Positions 55,188 to 64,000 of a stretch of 64,000 nucleotides of DNA are shown here, one piece after another. Under the pieces are notes generated by a model. The model was not told the DNA's origin, ran no database searches, and saw nothing but the letters and a program-made list of their open reading frames with translations. The stretch covers positions 13,470,430 through 13,534,429 of the forward strand of contig OZ038383.1 in NCBI GenBank assembly GCA_964036045.1. Reading direction: 5' to 3'. The stretch is from Eutreptiella sp. 'Long Island Sound 2002' (lineage: Eukaryota; Euglenozoa; Euglenophyceae; Eutreptiales; Eutreptiaceae). Each line of letters begins with the position of its first letter. Positions within the stretch are counted from its first letter, which is position 1. The translations under genes were made by a program, and so were the position numbers.

Positions 55188-55681
55188 TAATTTAAAATTC
55201 CGTTTGTTGGAACACCCGTGTGCAAGTCCAGTCTTGTCAGACTTGCCGTGGTGAGAGCCCAGTCTTGTTAGGCTCCACCAACCGGGTATATATGTGGGTC
55301 TTAAAACCCATGTATATATGGGGCAGATCAGCCCCTGGCACACGCACCCGCACTTGTACAGTACAGTGCACGGTGCCTGGGTAAGGCACGAACTGACACA
55401 GCAACGTGAATTTGATGCTGAGTTGTAGTGCTGTGTGCGTGCCTGTCCTGTTGTTTGGTTTTTGAAAGCATGGAGGTTTTCGGGAAACTGAAAACTTTTT
55501 CAGGTTTTCGAAACAAACGGGGCAGGCCACCCAAGGCCTTTTTCTTTTTATTTTCCTAGAGTGGCAAAGCAGGTTTTTGCCTGAGGGTAGTATTGGTGCT
55601 CCCCACTGGACACCTAGGAAAAGGCTACCTCTGGGGTTTGTTTTTCCTCTTGGAGGATAAACAAACCTTTAAGTAGGGGGG
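55188..55681 (+). other. 3' region and polypurine tract of element D
   Basis: Contains two short repeats of CAGTCTTGT(C/T)AG (55220 and 55260) and GTATATATG(T/G)G (55287 and 55311). It ends in a purine-rich tract before the right LTR. No coding sequence. Confidence 0.5.
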
Positions 55682-56034
55682 TGAAGCGGTAGCGGCAGGG
55701 TCTCCCTACCGCTACCCGCTGTGGCTCGCACGTGCGCTGAATAGCGCAATTTATGACGTAAAATGGGATTACGAAAGCTACAGAGCAATAGCGAGGATTG
55801 CCGTTTTTTATGTTAAAATAGCAGTTTTTTATAATAAATTTATGCTGTTGTGCCCCATTTTGTAATTATACGCGAGATTTCACTGTTTTTCCGTGTTTTC
55901 ACAGGCATCTATGTACCTTCGAAAGGCCTGTGGCTAACGCCTTAGAACAGTTTAAGCAACTTAAACCGACTCACGAAATGTTCGATTCTTGCAGAAATTG
56001 CGGTGCTTTGCAGGAGGGTCACGAAAACGCTTCA
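55682..56034 (+). repeat. 3' LTR of element D
   Basis: 353-bp copy of 53830-54182, about 1 percent different by eye, followed by the duplicated CTGG. Confidence 0.85.
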
Positions 56035-56168
56035 CTGGGTGCCGGACCGGGCCTTCCGCCCGCGCCAGTCCCTTTGTGCTTACCGACTCCGGATTGGGAT
56101 GGTGTGGCGCGTCCCACGACACCATCCTGCGACCGCCCTAGCTGGGGCCCTTGGCTGCAGGGGCTCCG
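56035..56168 (-). CDS. pol: Start of element C pol, between the gag stop and insertion D
   Basis: Minus strand, open without a stop from the codon after TAG (56169-56171) to the D junction, in the Gag frame. It starts RSPCSQGP, similar to the RSPHGSG that follows the TAG in element B. It continues at 53829 once D and one CTGG are removed. Confidence 0.65.
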
Positions 56169-59100
56169 CTAGGGGGCGTCGGTTGTGGTGGAAGTAGGGG
56201 TATTCTCCTCCGCGTCAACCTCGTTGACACCCTTCTTCCGCCTATTCCTAGGCCTCTTGTCCTTGTCCTTGTTCTGGTCGTTCTGGTTGTTCTCCTTGTT
56301 CTTGTTGTCCGACCTGGGGACCCAGTTCCTCTTGATCTCCTGGATCTCCTTGGCTAACTCGGTCCCCTGCGACATCAGCTTGGAGAGCTCGTCCTTGCCC
56401 ACCTCCACTTTGGCCTCCCGGATACCCGCAGGTGCACGCTTCTTCGACCCGTGCGCCTTCTTGTAGGCCTCCGTGTCAGCCTGGTGGATAGGGCATGTTC
56501 GGTGGTCATGGTTGAAGCCTTTCTTCCTCCCATAACACACGAAACAGCCCTGAGGGTGAGCTCGTATGAACTCCCCAAAGGACAGCGGAGGGTCGCCAAT
56601 GCGGTGGGGGTCCCTCTTCTCCTTCCTCTTGCAACCCAGCTGCAGGGGCTTCAAGCTTCCCCGGTTGTTCCCCGCGCCGTTGTGGGCCACGAAGGCACAA
56701 ACGGCCATCTCGGCGGGCTTATCGTCGTCGTCATCGTCGACCAGAGCTTCATCGCCATCGGCTCCCGCTGGGTCCATGGCAGCTTCCCCGCCAGGCCCCT
56801 CGCCAACGTAGTTGACGTCGCGGTCGCCGGGCCTCAACCCGCGGGTGTGGTGGAGGTTCCGGTACTCCTTGAGTACCTCCTCTCCAACCCACTCCAGGAT
56901 CTCGTCGCAGCTCATCCGCGCCGGGATGGCCTGCAGACCGATGGTCTGGCCGCTCACGTCACACTCGTCAAGGCGCCACATCGCGGTCTTCTCGCGATCG
57001 CCCGAGACGGTGATGAGGAGAGCGTTCTGCAGGGAGTGCCGTTTGATATCCCGGGCCATGTTCTTCCTCATTCAAGCCACCACGTTTGTATGATACTCTT
57101 TGGGGAGCATCATCGTGACCGTGTGGTTGGACTTGGCCCTCTTGGCTTCCTCCTTGGTGACCCTCTTGATCCATGCTTCCGGCAGCATGGAGAGCAGGCG
57201 AGCCTGCTCGTCACCCTCATTCCAGTCCTCCACGTTGCGGCGGAAGAGGGTGTATTGCCCTCGGAAGTCTCGCCAGTCCCGTAGGCGGATCTCCCGTCCA
57301 TCATGCTGAAGCTTGATGGACTTCCACCGCTTGGCAGCCACCTGCGGAGCGTCCACCCGCTCCTGCTCGTTGAGCCACTTCTTGGCTTCCTTGAGGCTCT
57401 TGATTTTCCCCTCCTTGGTCGCCACGAAGTACAGCTCTTGGAGCACTTCCGGCAGGCGGTACCTGAACCGTCTGAAGACATATTTCTCCGCATCCGCGGG
57501 ATCCATGTTTTCAGTGACGGTCACCCCCCAATCGTCCAGCTTCTCCAAGAAGCGGTCGAGGTTGAGGGGGTTGCCATCGTACATGGGGGGCTTGATGTCC
57601 TTCAAGTCTTCCCACACGGCGGCATCCGCGGCCTTAGAGACCATGAACGCCGGCCGCGAGGTCGACCGAGGTTCCCATCGGTCTCGCCCACGGACTCCCA
57701 CGGCCGCCACGTCCATCTCCTCCATGGAATCCCTGTGGCTACGCCGCGGTTCCTCCATGTACGCTGAACCCAGATGTTCACGCCGTACACCTTCCATGTA
57801 TGCCTCCTCATCACGGCGCAGGCGGCTGCGTTCAGCGGCCTCCCGTCGTACACCACGTGGCGGGCTAATCTCGAACTCCTCCAGGTCTTCCTCCACCAAC
57901 ATCCCGACATCCCACTCCACGTCTCCTCCGGGGACCTCATCCCTGAGTCCACCATAACGTCCGCCAGCCATTGGGATTGGCTCCGGGGCTGGTGCGGGGC
58001 GTCGGGGGCGTACCGGTGTCCGCGGTGGAGCACGGCGGTTGTGGTAGTCCGAACTGAGCCACTCATCACGCCAATCCTCACTGCCACTGCCGGGTGGCAC
58101 GCGCTCGTTGCGGCGGCCCGCGCTGTGGTGAGAGGGGGCGCTGAGAGAGGGGACACTGGCGCTGGGGCGACTCCTGGGGGCTCCGCCGGGGGCGTGGGGT
58201 CTGCCTGGACCTGGTCCGGGTCCCCAGCCGTCATCCGACAAGCCAGACTCCAGGGGTGGGTGGTCGCTGCCGACGCTCCCACGGGCTTCCAGCGCGTCCA
58301 GCCTCTGCTGCAGGCCGCTGATGACCTTGTTCAGCGACCTGGTCTGGCCCCTGGCGATGTCCAGCAGCCTCTGGGTGGCAGTGGCGACGCTGGCGCTCTT
58401 GACCATCTCGATCTTGGCGACGTCCAGCTCTCTCTGTGCGCGTGCGGCGACCCTGGCGATGCGAGTCATCTCGCCCTTGCCCGTGTCTACCTCGCGCTCG
58501 AGGAACTTTACCCTCCTGCGGAGGTAGACAATCCACCGCCAAGTGGTATCCGGGTCGCCGTTCCCTGGTGGGTCGTCGGGGTCCCCAGGGGGTCCTCCAG
58601 GAGGGCCTCCGCCGGGTCCGCCCGGTCCAGGGGGTCCTCCCCCGCCCGGTGGTCTGCGTCCAGGGGGTCCACTTGGTGGGTGTCCTCCAGGGGGTCCTGA
58701 TGGTCCTCCGCCAGGGGGTCCCGGTGGGTCTCCGCCGGGTCGCCTCGGTGGGTCCGAGGATGGGCGCTTCTTCGTGATGTCGAAGTCCATGTCGTCATCC
58801 TCGTCCATGTCGCCCCACCTAGGCGTCTCGGTCTCGGAAGACTCCGAGCTCCGGTAAGGAGGAGGGAGATCCTCATCCTCACCTTCCGGCTCCATGGGGA
58901 CGTCTCCGCCTCCTCCGCCAGCCACTTCTCGGCGATGTCGGCGGCCTCGTTCATCCCCGTCGCTGGCGGTGAAGAAGGGGTCGCTGTCGTGGGGGTGTCC
59001 ACCCGCTGGCCTCCGTGGCCTCTCGGGGGTCTTCCCCTTGCCCTTCCTCCGTCGATGGGCAGTGGGGCCACTGCTCCCACTGCTGCCCGTGTCCGCCGCA

Positions 59101-60527
59101 TCCAGCGTCATCTTGGAGGAGGCGTCCCCTTCGAAAAGCCTTCGAAGGGTCTCCACTCGTGATCCTCCCGGGGGAGTCTCGCGGCGGAGCTTGGCCTCTG
59201 CCTCCTCCATTGCGGCGGCGGTGGCTGCGGCAGCTCGCCTTTCGGCCTCCTCCCGGGCCCGAGCCGCCTCGGCTTCCCGGGCCTGCTGCAGCCGCGCCTT
59301 CTCCGCTTCCAACGCCGCCAACTCCGCCTCCGTCTTGGCCCTCTCCTCAGCGACCTTCCGTCGCGCAGCCTCGATGGCGTCCTTCTTGGCGGCGTCCGCC
59401 TGGGCCTTAGCCGTTGCCTCGGCGTGGGCCCTTTCCTCCGCCTCCTTCTTTGCCCTCTCTTGGGCAAGCGCCTCTTCCAGCGCCTTCAGCTCAGCCTCCT
59501 TGCAGGCAATGGCCTCCTGGGTCAGGCGGGCTTCCTCGGCGGTTGCCGCCACCTCACCGTTGACCTGGGCAGTCGCTGCCCCATGGGCGGCTACGGCCGT
59601 GAGTCCGGCCGCAATGGCTGCCACGGTCGAGGCGTGGATGGCCATGCCATGCGCCCACTCCGCAGCCTCCTGCTGGGCGATGCCAACGGCGCCCTCCATG
59701 GCAGCGCTGTGCTGCTTGGCCCGTTGCCGGGCAACCCGAAGGTTGCAGGGCACCCCACAGGCGCGCTCACAGGCGCGCGCCACGTCCCTTTGGTCGGGAG
59801 CGACGCTGCTGCTGGAGCTGGCCTGGTCGGCCGGCATCCTCCCGCGGTGGGCCAACTCCACGTCGCTGCTGGGGCCTGACTTCCTCAGGAGCAGCGGACG
59901 GGGCTTGGCCTTGGTCTGCTTGGCGACTTCCAGGAAGTCACCAAGGGTGGTGTGGCCGGGGTGGTGACCTCCACCGGCCCGCTGGGGGCTGTGGGCTGGG
60001 GTTCCGCCCCTGGCGCCTTGGGCGGCTTCGGCGGCCAGGGACTCCTGATACTCCCGCCACTTCCGGTCCCGCTTCCTGTCCCCGGCGGACCGCTTCTCCT
60101 TCCCCGGAGACGCGCTGCTGCTGCTGCCCTGCAGCCTGCGCTCGCTCCCCGGTTCCGGGAAGTTCTTCTCGATCATGTCCCACATGGAGACGTTCATCCA
60201 GGCGCCCGACGGGTACTCGTTGGGCTTCTCGTCCTCCTCAATCCCATCGGGGCGCAGCCCTTCGCCGGGCCTGTCCGGCCGGGTCCAGACCCTCCAGCGC
60301 CTCTCCTGGAAGCGGAAGGCAAACCCTTCCACCCGCAGCCAGTCTTCCACGGCCTGCAGGCGGTCGGGGGCCATGTCCGTGCGGAGCTCGAAGCTCCCGG
60401 GCATGCCGCCTTCGCACTGGGGGTGGCTCTGGCGATAGTGCTGGTCCCAAACCAACCCACACAGTAGGCGCACTACATGGGGGTGGGGCCGCGGCCACGT
60501 CTTGCCCGCTTCTTGCCAGTTTACCAT
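56169..60527 (-). pseudogene. gag: Gag of element C, long, collagen-like, one in-frame TGA
   Basis: Minus strand, about 1450 codons from Met at 60527 to TAG 56169-56171, with a TGA at 57072-57074. Parts in order: a Trp-rich N-terminal 100 residues; Ser/basic linkers; a long Ala/Glu/Arg/Lys helical region (about 59150-59560); a Gly/Pro-rich collagen-like segment (about 58560-58750); an acidic/Arg-rich linker; the capsid-like region (MYDGNPLNLDRFLEKLDDWG to RVTKEEAKRAKSNHTV); and a variant zinc knuckle CFVCYGRKKGFNHDHRTC. The TGA falls inside the region that aligns with the Gag of B, so it is a nonsense mutation. A Lys/Asn-rich tail precedes the TAG. Confidence 0.7.
58560..58750 (-). repeat. 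Collagen-like Gly-Pro-Pro repeat inside Gag of element C
   Basis: On the minus strand, about 60 residues of PGG, GPP and GGP triplets, encoded by a degenerate CCAGGGGGT/CCTCCAGGG repeat. Likely a product of DNA repeat expansion within the disordered part of Gag. Confidence 0.75.
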
Positions 60528-60926
60528 GGCAGCGGGGGGCGTAGTTGGTCTTGAGGTCCTTGTGGGTCACTCGTTCTGCTCAACGAACTGGTCCTGGTGG
60601 TGTTTGTTGAGGCAGGTGATGCAGCACTGGACTGGGTGTGCGGCCGGTGCTGGTCGGTCGGTGGTTGTGGAAGTGGTTGACGCGACTGGGTGTGCGGCCT
60701 TGCTGGTCAGCCGATAGGACTCGCTGATGAGGGAGTCCTGGTCTGTCCACCTCCTTCACGGTCGCGGCGCTTCCGTGGTCGCTCAGGTCGATGCTCTGCG
60801 CGACGCTGCGGGCCGCTGCGGTGCGCTGCAAGCTGCGAGCTGCGAGCTGCTGCGCCGCGCTGCTCGGGGTTGGTGGCCCCGAGTGGCACGCGAGGGATGG
60901 GTAACCCCGCGGCGGTGAAACGCTTT
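60528..60926 (-). other. 5' leader of element C
   Basis: 399 bases between the 5' LTR and the Gag ATG (minus strand). A direct repeat containing GACTGGGTGTGCGGCC occurs at about 60629 and 60687. A CTGCG/AGCTGCG-rich block lies at 60796-60865. No standard primer-binding site beginning TGG is seen right after the LTR; the sequence there is AAAGCGTTTCACCGCC. Confidence 0.5.
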
Positions 60927-63900
60927 TGACGTGTTCCCGTCGGGGGCCTGGCCACGGGACGCTGCGGTGACACGCACAAGCAAGCAGGCAGGCAAAGCAC
61001 TGCGCTCACAGGGGCATCAATACGCTCGTGTCATGAGACAAAGCGTTTCAGGATCCTTGCCACTCTGAAACAAGGGAACAAAAGTATGTACAGCAACACA
61101 TCAGAATATGTAAACATGGGGTTAAGACTGGGCTGGGGTAAGGGCATTACAGAACAATAGACACTCAGTCCCAACTCATATCCCAATCCCAGGTCCGACC
61201 CTCTCAGTGGCTGGTGGGGGCAGGGGCTCAAACACAACCCATGCCCTGCTCAGTCCGGACCCTGAAACCCTGCCAATAGGGGGGGTGTCCCGCCCAGCCA
61301 CAGGCGAGTTCCTGGGAACCAAGGAGCTCCAGGGCCAACCGACAGTGGCTCCCTATGCTCCCTTACTGGCAGGTCCCAACTCCTCTCTGAGCCAGAGATA
61401 TGGCTCCGCCATTATCCCCTAGGAGTTGGTAGCTGAAAATGGGCTGTTTCAGCCCAAACTGAAATTAGCTCAAAAATCTCCAAAATTGACCCCTCGTCCG
61501 GACACGCCAGAGGTAGGGACGAGGCAACTGACCCTATGCCCTTTGAGTACAAACTCCCTGGAGCCCTCACCCAACCTGGTTCCCTCTGAGGTCCCGGCAT
61601 CAGGGCACCACGGGTTCGTCAAGTGGGGTCATGATGCCAAAATCACCAAAATTGGCGTCATTCCCACGCGTGGCTCGCCCGGCCAGGGCAAGGCCAATGG
61701 CTCACAGGACAGGAGGCAGGACCTAGGACTTTCATCTGAATGTACAACTTGAAATTGGGTATGGGCTCCCTGTGGGCATAGAGATATGGGGCCGCCAATT
61801 GACCACACGGGGGGGTGAAATTGGGGTCCCAAAAGGGGGTCATTTTGGCTACTCAAAATGAGCCAAAACTCGGGGGTGCTCCCAATAGTATATCACCACG
61901 CCGGCTTGGAGATCGGATCTGCCATTCCATACGCGATTCACAGGGGGTCCAACAGAGACTCCCATGCACTTGGCTCTCAAAGATCTCCATACCACTCGGC
62001 GTGGTGACAATCCCAATTGGGTCCACAAATGCCAAAATGGCAAAATTGCCCACACTCACTTTGGGCTAGCACCTTAACGAAGGTTGCTCCGCTTCGCCCA
62101 CGTGGTGTGTGAACCATGGGGACCAATATGCATAACACCCATGTCATATATGGTCCATTGGTCCATGCGTCCGGCGTGCACCGGTGGGCTGAACATAGTG
62201 CACGGCGGGCAGAAAATGTGGAAAATTGCTCAAAATGGCCAAAAATGCGCACACTCATGCATGGTTGGGGCAAATGAGGCACATGCCCGACTTGGACCGG
62301 AGTGTGCCATAGGATTGGTATCAAGTCATATGTGTCAAACATATCTTTTGGGCGTCGCCCAACTCCTCTGGTTTTGGGAATGGCAGGGTCGCCAAGTGAG
62401 CCCATGATTTGGGATAGTCCCAAATTGCCAACATGGCGGCCACGGTGTGCCAAGCCCAAGAGGAGTTATTCGCCGGGTCCAAGATATGTTGGGCACCGAA
62501 GTATGTACCCTCATAACATACTTGGGTCATGATGTCAATTGGGCGCAACGTTGAGATACACGGTCGCCACGTGACATCATGACGGGCAAAAAACAGCAAT
62601 ATTGGCGAAAAAACACCCAAAAGTGCCCTGAAAGGCGCACAAATATATTATAATATCTTCGGCTTGGATTGAGTTAGCGACCAATCCTTTTAAACACAAT
62701 GACTTGACACCAATGCCCTCTGATTCCACATATGTGCTCCACTTGGGGCGCTTTGGAAGGTCGCCCGCGCTGCCTCCCAAGTGGGCACATGCAAAAATGG
62801 AATATTGCAAAAAACACACCTTGCTCGCAACGCATCGCTTCGGGAGTGCTCCACAAGCGTCCCTTCACGAAGGTTAGGCTTGCGAGTGTTGGTTGGGAGT
62901 ACAATGAAGGGCCTCGTGCGATATGGAGTCCATTGGCGGGTTAGTCTCGGAATGGTGCACCCGCCAAATGGGCACACGATATGACACCAAATATGGCATA
63001 CAACCCTACCCACGCCTTCTACACCCAACCTAGTGGCCTAGAATCAAAGTATGCCTATATTCTAATGTAACTTTGGTCCCTTAACACGCATGCAAGTGCT
63101 TTGGTCGAAAATCGACCTCCTTTCGGAAAGCCGAATTTTAGCATGCACGCAAAATATGTTGCCTATATATATATGGAGATCATATATGCACCATCCGGGG
63201 AAGACAAGTGATATGCCCCGGATGTAGAGGCAAGCAAGGGTGGGACAAACGCCAACTCAACATACTTCTACACGTACTTGGACGCCAAGTACGTGAAAAA
63301 GTGCACTTCTTGGAGAACACTCAAAGTAAGTAACCCTTTGGGCCTATTGAGTTGGGATCCCTTGGCCTCGTCCTATGCCTATGGGGGGCAAAACCTCATA
63401 CACAGTGCCTATGAGGCACGTTAGTTCGCCCTTGGGCGCTTGAACGCTCGTAACCCTTGTTATATCACTTGGGGGTTCGAAGCGCCTTCGGCTGCCCAGA
63501 TTTTCTGGGAAAAATCTGGGACGCAATCCGTTACATCAAGGAAAAAATTGCGGATCACTCGAAGACTGTCTCGGTCTTAACTTCAAGAGAAATCGTATTA
63601 CCGAATAATCTAATGTAGTCCACGGAACAGGCGACGACAGGCGGCGCGACTGCGGCGATTTCAGGACAATTGGAAATCGCGGTAGAAATCGGGTATTTCA
63701 CCGATTTCCGACCGAGAATCGCCTAAGACAATAAAGTTATGGTAATTCTACATTGATTTAATGGTTAAGGATCGGATTCTAGATCCCGCGGATTAGAGAA
63801 CAGGGATATCCCGCTGACAGCCGGTGTCAACGGCTTCCGCACGGGTGTGGCGGCTCATAGGCTTCCGGGCCATGGGCCATAGGTTCTGGGTACCGCTTCA
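60927..63900 (-). repeat. 5' LTR of element C
   Basis: 2974-bp partner of 44527-47497. It begins (minus strand) at 63900 with TGAAGCGGTACCC and is flanked by the duplicated CTAC at 63901-63904. Confidence 0.9.
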
Positions 63901-63904
63901 CTAC

Positions 63905-64000
63905 ACGATGTGAGGAGTTTTGTGGGCGCCTGTAATTTCTATCGGCGTCACATCCACAATTTTACTTACTCCTCTGCCCCCCTCACTGACCTAATCAAGA
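63905..64000 (+). CDS. pol: Element A pol, part 3: RT connection region (continues beyond the window)
   Basis: Joining base 44526 to 63905 gives, in frame, HDVRSFVGACNFYRRHI and then SAPLTDLIK. This is the highly conserved Ty3/gypsy segment after the RT palm (usually a variant of FLGxxNYYRRFI...PLTxLLK). It shows that element C interrupted an intact pol of element A. RNase H and integrase of A should follow outside the window. Confidence 0.85.

Larger units (their letters stand above)
53830..56034 (+). mobile_element. Non-autonomous LTR retrotransposon D, nested in element C
   Basis: Identical-length 353-bp LTRs (53830-54182 and 55682-56034) with about four differences by eye. They start TGAAGC and end GCTTCA, a perfect 6-base terminal inverted repeat. 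A polypurine tract (TTTAAGTAGGGGGG) precedes the right LTR. The target duplication is CTGG. The 1.5-kb interior has one Gag-like frame and no protease, RT or integrase, so it must be mobilised by another element. The shared TGAAGC start suggests the machinery of a B- or C-like element. Confidence 0.85.
44527..63900 (-). mobile_element. LTR retrotransposon C (chromovirus, minus strand) inserted in pol of element A
   Basis: About 19.4 kb including a 2.2-kb nested element D. LTRs are 44527-47497 (3' LTR) and 60927-63900 (5' LTR), each about 2.97 kb, reading TGAAGCGG...CGTCA on the minus strand. The target duplication is CTAC. The internal region on the minus strand is Gag (60527-56169), TAG, pol (56168-48984) and a 1.5-kb non-coding tail. 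Gag and the pol domains are closely related to those of element B. The few lesions (a TGA in Gag; a TAG, a frameshift and a TAA in RT-RNase H) make it inactive now. Confidence 0.9.

Noticed and set aside
13403-57074. Variant genetic code with UGA as a sense codon
   Set aside because: TGA occurs in otherwise open frames, but the AAA gene ends at TGA with no conserved extension, and the damaged elements also carry TAA, TAG and a frameshift. Mutation is simpler.
1-64000. CRISPR array, bacterial operon or viral genome segment
   Set aside because: No regular spacer-repeat array. Introns, chromodomain integrases, a RAE1 gene and nested LTR elements indicate a eukaryotic chromosome. The retroelements are transposons without an envelope gene that I can recognise.

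Overview
The window is nuclear DNA from a eukaryote. It has GT-AG introns, a WD40 gene of the RNA-export family, LTR, tyrosine-recombinase (DIRS-order) and Penelope-like retroelements, and a tRNA-like Pol III unit. GC-rich coding exons, unusually many poly(G)/poly(C) runs of 10-14 bases, and dense retroelements fit a unicellular alga or similar protist. I cannot name the species from sequence alone.

Layout. Bases 1-4600 hold no gene I recognise: low-complexity DNA, a degenerate BED-like zinc-finger fragment and a 400-bp foldback element. Bases 4652-8273 hold a spliced gene for a probable organellar protein with two tandem AAA+ ATPase domains. Bases 8274-12065 are intergenic with old repeats. 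Bases 12066-16939 are a complete tyrosine-recombinase retrotransposon with split direct repeats (A1 ... B1-A2 ... B2) and gene order Gag, recombinase, RT-RNase H. Bases 16940-19227 carry a 436-bp foldback element enclosing a Pol III unit, and a tandem-repeat family. Bases 19228-20232 are an intronless RAE1/Gle2 gene. Bases 20233-22600 are repeats and microsatellites. Bases 22792-25000 (minus strand) are a decayed Penelope-like reverse transcriptase.

From about 27 kb to the end of the window is one nested stack of LTR retrotransposons. Element A (Ty3/gypsy-like, plus strand) starts near 27 kb; its pol is split into three pieces (30164-30632, about 42523-44526, 63905-64000). Element B (chromovirus, plus strand, 30633-42522) sits between the first two pieces. 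Element C (chromovirus, minus strand, 44527-63900, LTRs of about 2.97 kb) sits between the last two, with a 4-bp target duplication CTAC. Element D (353-bp LTRs, gag-only, 53830-56034) sits inside C with a 4-bp duplication CTGG. Skipping each insertion restores an open reading frame across the C and D junctions, so the insertion order D into C into A is directly readable.

Shared design in the stack: A, B and C each place gag and pol in the same frame, separated by one UAG codon, and each has a domain between protease and RT resembling phage-type DNA adenine methylases. That domain keeps an NPPF motif in A and has lost it in B and C. The host genes (AAA protein, RAE1) look intact; B, C and the Penelope-like element carry a few stops or frameshifts.
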